Source: an uncultured Prevotella sp. (lineage in GTDB: Bacteria; Bacteroidota; Bacteroidia; Bacteroidales; Bacteroidaceae). From it: a stretch of DNA of 50,741 nt. Numbering within the stretch: position 1 is the stretch's first letter; every line of letters starts with the position of its first letter. The stretch is taken from positions 1-50,741 of the forward strand of contig ONYZ01000012.1 in NCBI GenBank assembly GCA_900322175.1. Reading direction: 5' to 3'. The position numbers and the translations under genes were made by a program. This document shows positions 44,596-50,741 of the stretch, piece after piece. Under the pieces are notes generated by a model. It worked only from the letters and a program-made list of their open reading frames with translations, searched no databases and was not told the origin of the DNA.

Positions 44596-46854
44596 ATGGC
44601 AGAGCTCCCTACAATGATATCTGACTTGGCACTGATACTGATGGTGGCAGGTGTGGTTACGCTGATATTCAAGAAACTTAAGCAGCCCCTTGTGTTAGGT
44701 TATATTGTAGCAGGATTCCTGGTTAGTCCTAACATGCCTTATACAGCGTCGGTGGTGGATATGGCCAATGTGCATCTGTGGGCCGACATCGGTGTGATGT
44801 TCCTGCTGTTCTCGTTGGGACTCGATTTCTCGTTCAAGAAGATTCTTAAGATGGGCGCATCGCCTATCATATCAGCCATCACCATCATATTCTGTATGAT
44901 GATGCTTGGTGTAATGGTGGGCCATGTGTTCGGTTGGGGCAAGATGGACTGCATCTTCCTTGGCGGTATGCTCGCCATGTCGAGTACCACCATTATATAT
45001 AAGGCTTTCGACGACTTGGGATTGCGACAGCAGCAGTTTGCCGGTATGGTGATGAGTGTGCTGATACTTGAAGACATTCTGGCCATTGTAATGATGGTGA
45101 TGCTGAGTGCGCTAGCCAGTGGAGCAAATCCTGATGGCGGACAACTGCTAGAGTCGGTTATGCGTATCGTATTCTTCCTGATACTCTGGCTTGTGGTGGG
45201 TATATTTGCCATACCGCTGTTTCTGCGCCATGTGCGCAGTCTGATTAATAGCGAGGTGCTGTTGATAGTATCGCTAGGTCTGTGTTGTGCCATGGCGGTA
45301 TTCTCTACCAAGGTAGGATTCAGTTCAGCCTTCGGAGCGTTTATCATGGGTAGCATACTGGCAGAGACTATCGAGGCCGAAAGTATCGAGAAACTGGTAG
45401 AGCCTGTTAAGAATCTCTTCGGCGCAGTGTTCTTCGTGTCGGTAGGTATGCTGGTTGATCCTAAGATTCTTGTAGAATACGCATTGCCTATATTATGTCT
45501 GGTATTAACGATACTGGTAGGTCAGAGCCTGTTTGGCACCATATCGTTTATGCTGGGCGGACAGTCGCTTAAGTCAGCCATGCGATGCGGATTCTCGATG
45601 GCACAGATAGGTGAGTTCTCTTTTATCATAGCCTCGCTCGGCCTGTCGCTTGGCGTCATCGGCAAGTTCCTCTATCCGGTAGTAGTAGCAGTGTCTGTCA
45701 TCACTACCTTCTTAACGCCTTACATGATACGTTTGGCAACACCAGCTTACAACAAGCTGGAGAAGCATCTGCCCACCAAACTTGTCAATTCGCTCAATCA
45801 GCTCACTATCGGCAATACACATAGTCAGGAGGAGAGCAAGTGGAAGCGTCTGCTCACACAGATGACTATCAACACCATAGTTTACTCCATCCTTACCTCA
45901 GCCAGCATCGCACTGATGTTTACCTTTGTGCTGCCATTCACACGCAAACTGCTGCCAGGATGGGAATTGCATTGGTATGCTAATGCCATCACAGGTATTC
46001 TTACCGTCATGCTGATAGCCCCATTCTTGCGTGCTATGGTGATGAAGAAGAATCATAGCGAAGAGTGGAAGGCGCTATGGGCTGAGAGTAATCGCAACAG
46101 ATTGCCACTGCTGTTCACGATATTGGTGCGAGTAGTGATAGCCGTAAGTTTCATCTTCTATATCTGCAATTATCTCAGCCGATTCACCAATGCACTGATG
46201 ATTACCATCGGTCTGATAGTGATCGTGCTTATCATACTCTCTCGTTGGACCAAGCATCGTAGCATCACGCTCGAACGACTGTTTATCCAGAATCTGCGCT
46301 CGCGCGATATTGAGGCTCAGGTGCACGGCAAGAAGCGTCCGCTATACGAGGGAAAACTGCTCGATCGTGATATCCACATCGCTGAGTTCCAAGTGCCAAC
46401 AAATTCTAGTTGGATGGGACAGACATTGGCACAGCTTAACCTTGGTAAGAAGTATGGTGTACACGTAAGTAGCATCCTGCGTGGTGGTCGTCGCATAAAT
46501 ATCCCCGACGGATACAACATCTTGTTCCCTGGCGATATGCTGCAAGTGATCGGTAGCGACCAGCAGTTCACTGCTTTCCGCGAGGCTATCGAAAACGAAT
46601 TGCTAGGTCAGGACGTCGAACTGGAAAAGCGCGAGATGAAACTTCGTCAGCTCATCATCGGTGCCGACAGTCCTTTTGTGGGCAAAACGCTCATTGAGAG
46701 TCGTATCCGTGACCTGTACAGTTGTATGGTTGTAGGATTAGAAGAGGGAAAGGAAAGCCTCTCCCCCTATAGTCCCAACCGTCGCTTCCGCGAGGGTGAT
46801 ATCATCTGGATAGTAGGCGAGCAAGAATCGCTCGACGCACTCTTTAATCTTTAA
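44596..46854 (+). CDS. CPA2-family cation:proton antiporter with TrkA-C domains
   Basis: 752 residues. The N-terminal exchanger domain (about residues 5-385, around twelve membrane helices) has LILMVAGVVTLIFKKLKQPL, LLFSLGLDFSFKKILKMG, AMSSTTIIYKAFDDLGL and FGAFIMGSILAETIEAE. Further membrane helices lie at about 425-560. Two soluble TrkA-C-like modules follow (about 595-665 with QVPTNSSWMGQTLAQLNL and GDMLQVIGSDQQFTAF; about 675-750 with GADSPFVGKTLIESRI and EGDIIWIVGEQES). The nucleotide-binding TrkA-N domain typical of KefB/C is absent. It exchanges K+ or Na+ for protons across the inner membrane. Confidence 0.92.
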   Translation: MAELPTMISDLALILMVAGVVTLIFKKLKQPLVLGYIVAGFLVSPNMPYTASVVDMANVHLWADIGVMFLLFSLGLDFSFKKILKMGASPIISAITIIFCMMMLGVMVGHVFGWGKMDCIFLGGMLAMSSTTIIYKAFDDLGLRQQQFAGMVMSVLILEDILAIVMMVMLSALASGANPDGGQLLESVMRIVFFLILWLVVGIFAIPLFLRHVRSLINSEVLLIVSLGLCCAMAVFSTKVGFSSAFGAFIMGSILAETIEAESIEKLVEPVKNLFGAVFFVSVGMLVDPKILVEYALPILCLVLTILVGQSLFGTISFMLGGQSLKSAMRCGFSMAQIGEFSFIIASLGLSLGVIGKFLYPVVVAVSVITTFLTPYMIRLATPAYNKLEKHLPTKLVNSLNQLTIGNTHSQEESKWKRLLTQMTINTIVYSILTSASIALMFTFVLPFTRKLLPGWELHWYANAITGILTVMLIAPFLRAMVMKKNHSEEWKALWAESNRNRLPLLFTILVRVVIAVSFIFYICNYLSRFTNALMITIGLIVIVLIILSRWTKHRSITLERLFIQNLRSRDIEAQVHGKKRPLYEGKLLDRDIHIAEFQVPTNSSWMGQTLAQLNLGKKYGVHVSSILRGGRRINIPDGYNILFPGDMLQVIGSDQQFTAFREAIENELLGQDVELEKREMKLRQLIIGADSPFVGKTLIESRIRDLYSCMVVGLEEGKESLSPYSPNRRFREGDIIWIVGEQESLDALFNL

Positions 46855-46856
46855 TG

Positions 46857-46883
46857 TTTAATCTTTAATGTTTAAAGATTAAA
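46857..46883. terminator. A/T-rich hairpin between the convergent antiporter and pepT genes
   Basis: TTTAATCTTTAA and TTAAAGATTAAA form a perfect 12-bp stem with a 3-nt loop. One arm overlaps the pepT stop codon. Its T/A-rich flanks on both strands fit a bidirectional terminator. Confidence 0.55.
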
Positions 46884-48122
46884 GCCTGCGGTGAGTTCGC
46901 AGATTTTAATAATGACTTGTTTGGCTTTTTCCATCGACTGGATGCTTACGAACTCGTAGGGGCCGTGGAAGTTTACTCCGCCAGCAAAGATGTTAGGGCA
47001 GGGCAGACCCTTGAACGACAACTGCGCTCCATCCGTACCACCACGTATCGGCTTCACCTTCGGAGCCACGCCACAGTCCTGCATAGCATGCAGCACCAGG
47101 TCTATCACGTGCATCTGCAGGTCAATCTTCTCCTTCATGTTATAATACTGGTCTTTAATCTCCGCTATTACCGTACCCTCGCCGTATTTCTCGTTCATGG
47201 TAGCCACCACATTAGCTATAGTGCGCTTGCGATCCTCAAAGCGCTCACGGTCGTGGTCGCGAATGATATAGTGCATCTGTGCACGCTCCACATTACCCTG
47301 AACACTCAGCAGATGGAAGAATCCCTGATAACCCTCGGTAGTCTCAGGACGCTCGTCCTCAGGCAGCATTGCAGCCAGTTCCATTGCCAGCACGTTGGCA
47401 TTCACCATCTTACCTTTGGCATAGCCAGGATGCACGCTCACACCTTTTATATATACCTTAGCGCTGGCAGCGTTGAAGTTTTCAAACTCCAGTTCGCCCA
47501 CATCACCGCCATCCATCGTGTAGGCCCACTCACATCCGAACTTCTCCACATCAAAGTGGTGTGCGCCCATACCAATCTCCTCGTCAGGATTAAAAGCCAC
47601 ACGTATGTCGCCATGCTTTATCTCCTTATGGTCGCGCAGATAGCACATCGCCTCTACTATCTCTGCTATACCAGCCTTGTCGTCGGCTCCCAGCAGCGTA
47701 GTACCGTCAGTCACTATCAGATCCTCGCCCACGTGCTGTAATAGTTCAGGGAACTTGCTTGGCGACATTATGATATTTTCTCTCAATTCTAAATTATCAC
47801 TTCCTCCCCCTAAAAGTATGTCGCTGCCGTCATAGTTGCGTACGATGTGTGGCTTGATGTCCGCACCCGAACAGTCGGGGCTGGTATCATAGTGCGAAAT
47901 AAATCCGATGGTTGGTATATCGTCTTTAGTATTTGCTTTCAGTGTAGCGTAGATGTAACCCTTGTTGTCCATCTCCACATCGCTCAGTCCCTCGTGTTCT
48001 AGTTCCTTCTTCAGATACTCTGCAAACACCAGCTGTTTTGATGTACTAGGCACTGTTTCACTGTCTTCGCTCGACTGCGTGTCGAACTGCGTATAGTTCA
48101 AAAACCTTTCTGTAATATCCAT
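46872..48122 (-). CDS. pepT: Peptidase T (tripeptide aminopeptidase)
   Basis: 416 residues from Met at 48122 ([20 protein letters not shown]); the frame runs on to 48173, but the promoter at 48144-48151 lies within that extension. M20 zinc-peptidase motifs are [11 protein letters not shown] (first metal His), [14 protein letters not shown] (bridging Asp), [15 protein letters not shown] (catalytic Glu and metal Glu), and the distal metal His in [14 protein letters not shown]. It removes the N-terminal residue of tripeptides in the cytosol. Confidence 0.95.
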   Translation of the reverse strand: MDITERFLNYTQFDTQSSEDSETVPSTSKQLVFAEYLKKELEHEGLSDVEMDNKGYIYATLKANTKDDIPTIGFISHYDTSPDCSGADIKPHIVRNYDGSDILLGGGSDNLELRENIIMSPSKFPELLQHVGEDLIVTDGTTLLGADDKAGIAEIVEAMCYLRDHKEIKHGDIRVAFNPDEEIGMGAHHFDVEKFGCEWAYTMDGGDVGELEFENFNAASAKVYIKGVSVHPGYAKGKMVNANVLAMELAAMLPEDERPETTEGYQGFFHLLSVQGNVERAQMHYIIRDHDRERFEDRKRTIANVVATMNEKYGEGTVIAEIKDQYYNMKEKIDLQMHVIDLVLHAMQDCGVAPKVKPIRGGTDGAQLSFKGLPCPNIFAGGVNFHGPYEFVSIQSMEKAKQVIIKICELTAGFNL

Positions 48123-48143
48123 AATTTTTATATTAATCGGCTG

Positions 48144-48151
48144 CAAAGATA
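48144..48151 (-). promoter_or_regulatory. -7 promoter element of pepT
   Basis: TATCTTTG on the minus strand, about 22 nt upstream of the pepT start. A 22-bp perfect palindrome (48172-48193) covers the -33 position. Confidence 0.65.
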
Positions 48152-48171
48152 GTATAAATCGAGCGAAATAC

Positions 48172-48193
48172 AAAATAAAACGCGTTTTATTTT
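48172..48193. promoter_or_regulatory. 22-bp perfect palindrome upstream of pepT
   Basis: Each half is AAAATAAAACG or its complement, meeting at a central CGCG. It begins 20 nt upstream of the pepT -7 box and so could be an operator. It may also be a chance product of A/T-rich sequence. Confidence 0.4.
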
Positions 48194-48319
48194 TATTTTC
48201 GAGATGCAGCCTATCTTCGAGCGAAGCTCAGAGATAGTATAAAATTTCGAGTAAGCGAACAAAGACAATATATTTTTATTAAAAATAGCAACTTTCTTGG
48301 TCGTTTCAAGAATAATGTT

Positions 48320-48327
48320 TATCTTTG
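48320..48327 (+). promoter_or_regulatory. -7 promoter element of the barrel-caspase operon
   Basis: TATCTTTG, about 40 nt before the start codons at 48360/48369. An imperfect -33 (TTGG, 48297-48300) is present. Confidence 0.6.
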
Positions 48328-48368
48328 CAATATAAAAAAGAACCTATCGACTTAAAACAATGACGAGT

Positions 48369-48941
48369 ATGAAAAAAGTAATGATGACACTGCTCCTGGT
48401 AGCAGCATTTGGAGTGAACGGTTTCGCCCAGAAGGGCATGAACGGTATTGGAATCAACGTTCCTGCGGGAGTCTATGATGGATTTAAGTTTCTTGGCATC
48501 GGAGTTAAGTACCAGTACAATATCTCCGACTATTTTCGTATCGAACCATCTATTGAGTACTTCCCGCTGCATTCGAAAAAGGGCGCTATTGCCCCGGCTC
48601 GTTACGCCTCCTATGATAACGTGAATCTTAAAGCATTCTTGAATGGTCATATCTTCTTGATGTCGCCACACCCTGCAAGACCTTACATTCTGGCAGGTGC
48701 TGGATTCGCTAAGTGGAAATATATAAATAGGTATTACAAAGGTGTCCCTGATTATTCAAAATGTTTTGCTTATAATGTGGGTGTTGGCTATGATATTCGT
48801 CTATCGCAGAATTTTGCCATGCAGATAGAAGCAACGGCATTCTCTTCTGTCGGAGACGATACCGGTTCCCTCCTAAAGGATTTTGACCATTCAAACAAGT
48901 TCTTGTTTATGGGGCGTATCGGATGTACTTATACATTTTAA
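48369..48941 (+). CDS. Small outer-membrane beta-barrel protein
   Basis: 190 residues from the Met of MKKVMMTLLLVAAFGVNGFA; an ATG three codons earlier (48360) is also possible. After the signal peptide there are alternating amphipathic beta strands (FLGIGVKYQYNISDYFRIEP, YNVGVGYDIRLSQNFAMQIE), and the protein ends on an aromatic strand (GRIGCTYTF), as in eight-stranded OmpA/OmpX-type barrels. No peptidoglycan-binding domain follows. It is separated by 9 nt from the caspase-like gene, so the two are co-transcribed. A shared job is inferred; its nature is unknown. Confidence 0.8.
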   Translation: MKKVMMTLLLVAAFGVNGFAQKGMNGIGINVPAGVYDGFKFLGIGVKYQYNISDYFRIEPSIEYFPLHSKKGAIAPARYASYDNVNLKAFLNGHIFLMSPHPARPYILAGAGFAKWKYINRYYKGVPDYSKCFAYNVGVGYDIRLSQNFAMQIEATAFSSVGDDTGSLLKDFDHSNKFLFMGRIGCTYTF

Positions 48942-48950
48942 CAGAGGTAT

Positions 48951-50333
48951 ATGAAAAAAGTTGTATTATTACTTCTGATGGCAGTTGGAATACATGCCGG
49001 CAGTTATGCCCAGCAGATAGAGATACTGGGTACTATGTTCGACATTGTGCTGAATGATGCCGATATGACGGCAGCCATTCGAAATAAAAACTTCAAAGTG
49101 GATGAAGGCAAGTTCCCGATGTATGCCCAGAACAGAAAATTTGCAGAATTGCCAGAGGGACGTGTGAAGACTGTGATGGTTCCTGAGAAGTACACAGCTG
49201 ACGACGGGAAGGAATACACCATCACCACCATTGGTCGCTGTGCTTTTGCAGGCTTTACGAATGTGGACTACTTCGTGATACCAAATACCGTCACATCCAT
49301 TGAAGACTACGCCTTTTTCCGTTCCTCGGTGGAGACGATTGTTATTCCCGCATCCGTCACACAGATGGGCAACCGTGTCTTCGGTTGGTGCCCCAAACTG
49401 CGCAACCTGACACTGCCCTTGGGCATGACGGTCTCGCCCGACCTCTATTCCGAGAGCAAGAAGATAACTGTGAAATACGAGTTGGATGCCGACTTGGCAG
49501 GTGCTGTTGCACAGCGCAGTAAGACTGTGGCCCCCAGTGCATACGCCTCAACGTCGGATGTTGATATGGACATTCCCATGTCAGAGCCCTCAAACACAGA
49601 GACCTTTGCTGTGATTATTGCCAACGAGAACTACAAGAAGGTTGCAAAGGTGCCCTGCGCCCTGAATGATGGACGCACCTTCCGACGCTATTGTGAGAAT
49701 ACACTTGGTATTCCAGTAGAGAACGTCCATTATGTGGAAGATGCCACATTAGGCACGATGACATCAGAACTGAACTGGGCAACCCGTGTAGCCAATGCCT
49801 ATGAGGGTGATGCAAAACTCATCATATACTATGCAGGCCACGGTATTCCCAATGAGAAAGACGGTGCTGGCTATCTGTTGCCTGTCGATGTGGCTGGCAA
49901 TGATGTGTCTGCAGCCTATAGTCTGGCAAACCTGTATTCGACGCTGGCTAATCTGAATGTCAAATACGTAACGCTCTTTATGGATGCTTGTTTCAGTGGT
50001 TCGAAACGAGGCGACGGTATGCTGATGTCGGCACGAGGCGTAGCCATCAAGTCAAGGCTAGAGGAGCCAAAGGGAAACATGGTCGTATTCTCGGCTGCAC
50101 AAGGTGACGAGACCGCCTATCCGTATGCTGAGAAGGGACACGGACTCTTTACTTATTTCCTGCTCAAGAAACTAAAGGATACGAAGGGTGATGTGGACTT
50201 TGGCACTTTAGGTGAATACATACGTAAGGAAGTGACTCGTAAGGCGGCTGTTGTAAACAACAAACCTCAGACACCCTCCGTATCTTTCTCACCACAGATG
50301 AGTGCCAAATGGGAAAGCATAAAATTTAAATAG
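48951..50333 (+). CDS. Exported caspase-like (C14) protease with BspA-type leucine-rich repeats
   Basis: 460 residues. A signal peptide (MKKVVLLLLMAVGIHAGSYA) is followed by an N-terminal part with BspA/LRR_5 repeats at about residues 93-165 (GRCAFAGFTNVDYFVIPN, SIEDYAFFRSSVETIVIP, GNRVFGWCPKLRNLTLPLG). After a linker comes a caspase/metacaspase p20-type domain (about 215-400) with the catalytic His297 in YYAGHG and Cys347 in MDACFSG, both intact, plus AVIIANENY and the late strand VVFSAAQGDETAYPY. No transmembrane anchor or T9SS-type domain is obvious. It probably acts in the periplasm or outside the cell. The substrate is unknown; Asp-type or Arg/Lys-type specificity cannot be told from the sequence. 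Confidence 0.9.
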   Translation: MKKVVLLLLMAVGIHAGSYAQQIEILGTMFDIVLNDADMTAAIRNKNFKVDEGKFPMYAQNRKFAELPEGRVKTVMVPEKYTADDGKEYTITTIGRCAFAGFTNVDYFVIPNTVTSIEDYAFFRSSVETIVIPASVTQMGNRVFGWCPKLRNLTLPLGMTVSPDLYSESKKITVKYELDADLAGAVAQRSKTVAPSAYASTSDVDMDIPMSEPSNTETFAVIIANENYKKVAKVPCALNDGRTFRRYCENTLGIPVENVHYVEDATLGTMTSELNWATRVANAYEGDAKLIIYYAGHGIPNEKDGAGYLLPVDVAGNDVSAAYSLANLYSTLANLNVKYVTLFMDACFSGSKRGDGMLMSARGVAIKSRLEEPKGNMVVFSAAQGDETAYPYAEKGHGLFTYFLLKKLKDTKGDVDFGTLGEYIRKEVTRKAAVVNNKPQTPSVSFSPQMSAKWESIKFK

Positions 50334-50337
50334 CAAA

Positions 50338-50369
50338 TCCGCCCCCAGGCAAGCGTGCCTGAGAGCGGA
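50338..50369. terminator. Hairpin between the caspase-like gene and the smalltalk-like pseudogene
   Basis: TCCGC/GCGGA outer and CAGGC/GCCTG inner stems are separated by short bulges. It lies just after the caspase stop codon and just after the opposing pseudogene, with T-rich flanks on both strands. Confidence 0.6.
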
Positions 50370-50376
50370 CTCCTTT

Positions 50377-50504
50377 CTACGCGCCGACGCAACTTGTGGC
50401 GCCCAGTGCCGTTACAATCGCCGTGGCGATTGATGCAATCATCTGCACGATGAACTTAATGGTCTCTTTCTTACGATGAACTTAATGGTCTCTTTCTTAC
50501 TCAT
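50377..50504 (-). pseudogene. Smalltalk-like small protein gene broken by a 26-bp duplication
   Basis: The frame starts MSKKETIKFIV. If one of the two tandem 26-bp copies (50449-50474 and 50475-50500) is removed, it continues QMIASIATAIVTALGATSC and ends VGA with a stop, giving 33 residues. That is the size and pattern of the Bacteroidales 'smalltalk' proteins: a charged start, one hydrophobic helix and a Cys near the end. Because 26 is not a multiple of three, the sequence as given shifts frame and stops after about 21 residues. The second copy has no ATG in the right frame. A sequencing or assembly slip is possible. Confidence 0.65.
50449..50500. repeat. Exact 26-bp tandem duplication
   Basis: Two identical adjacent 26-nt units lie at 50449-50474 and 50475-50500, inside the small gene described above. 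Confidence 0.95.
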
Positions 50505-50597
50505 GGTCTTAATAGGTTATTAGGTTAATTACTAGGTTTTACTTGAATGGATAAGGGGAGTGAAAGGGGTGGGGCGCTAGCCCCTTGCCCCTGTGGT
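50505..50597. other. Spacer with GC-rich hairpin between the HU-like and smalltalk-like genes
   Basis: GGGGC/GCCCC arms around TA or TAG (about 50572-50585) form a short GC-rich hairpin within a purine/pyrimidine-skewed stretch. No gene is seen here. Confidence 0.4.
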
Positions 50598-50741
50598 CTA
50601 GTCGGTGCTGATGCCGCCACCGCCTCCGGTATTGCCGCCCTAGCTAGAGCCTGAGCCACCAGCCGACTCCTTCTTCTCGCCGCCCATCGCGTCGACATTG
50701 ATAAACTCAGCCTTCTTGATGAACTCGCGCGAGCTGATATT
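50598..50741 (-). pseudogene. 3' end of a probable HU-family DNA-binding protein, with in-frame amber
   Basis: The frame enters from the right edge as NISSREFIKKAEFINVDAMG, then GEKKESAGGSGSS, and meets TAG at 50640-50642. Beyond this stop the same frame continues Gly-rich (GGNTGGGGGISTD) to a second TAG at 50598-50600. Bacteroidales HU-like proteins often carry such a Gly/Ser-rich tail and often precede a smalltalk gene, as here. The identity rests mostly on that context because the DNA-binding part is outside the window. The amber codon may be a mutation that trims the tail. Confidence 0.45.

Noticed and set aside
1-50741. tRNA or rRNA genes
   Set aside because: No cloverleaf or rRNA-like sequence was recognised in the intergenic gaps, nearly all of which are short.

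Overview
The window looks like a chromosomal segment of a Bacteroidales bacterium, most likely of the Prevotella/Segatella group. The support is a SusC/SusD pair, Bacteroidetes-type promoters (-7 box TAnnTTTG, sometimes with TTTG about 20 nt upstream), lineage-typical families (DUF4924, DUF5606, long NusB, a small 'smalltalk'-like gene) and secreted enzymes that end in a Prevotella-like C-terminal motif. No tRNA, rRNA, CRISPR array, insertion sequence or prophage was recognised.

Region 1 (1-13.2 kb, all minus strand) is a pectin utilisation locus. It holds the start of a secreted protein cut by the window edge, then a SusC-SusD-lipoprotein operon, and then a pectate lyase-giant pectinesterase-51-residue lipoprotein operon that ends in a clear terminator. 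The two operons carry matching 12-bp palindromes at almost the same distance upstream of their -7 boxes, which suggests one shared regulator that is not encoded in the window.

Region 2 (13.3-34.9 kb) is housekeeping. It contains a HAD phosphatase, a coiled-coil protein-zapA-rny operon, rmlA, an unusual GHMP-kinase/GalU-like fusion, an ECF sigma factor, a long minus-strand run (LysE exporter, DUF4924, rmlD, prfC, tsaC-like, ClC, fmt, a small ORF, rpe), a ROK glucokinase, an AmgK-like kinase fused to a RapZ C-terminal domain, and the operon nusB-yajC-ybbR-coaE-DUF5606. Several of these genes concern activated sugars and envelope precursors.

Region 3 (35.1-48.1 kb) has a plus-strand run rplY-pth-S4 protein-Na/Ca antiporter-queuosine precursor transporter-queF that ends in a strong terminator. 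After it come an oxaloacetate-decarboxylase-type alpha subunit lacking a normal biotin motif, an HD-domain protein, an LptD-type outer-membrane assembly protein, a CPA2 antiporter and convergent pepT.

Region 4 (48.3-50.7 kb) has a two-gene operon encoding a small outer-membrane barrel and an exported caspase-like protease with BspA-type leucine-rich repeats. Facing it is a damaged small-gene pair: a smalltalk-like gene broken by a 26-bp tandem duplication, and the tail of a probable HU-like gene with an in-frame amber codon. Long imperfect intergenic palindromes (near 17.0, 29.9, 31.6 and 41.0 kb) punctuate the housekeeping part.
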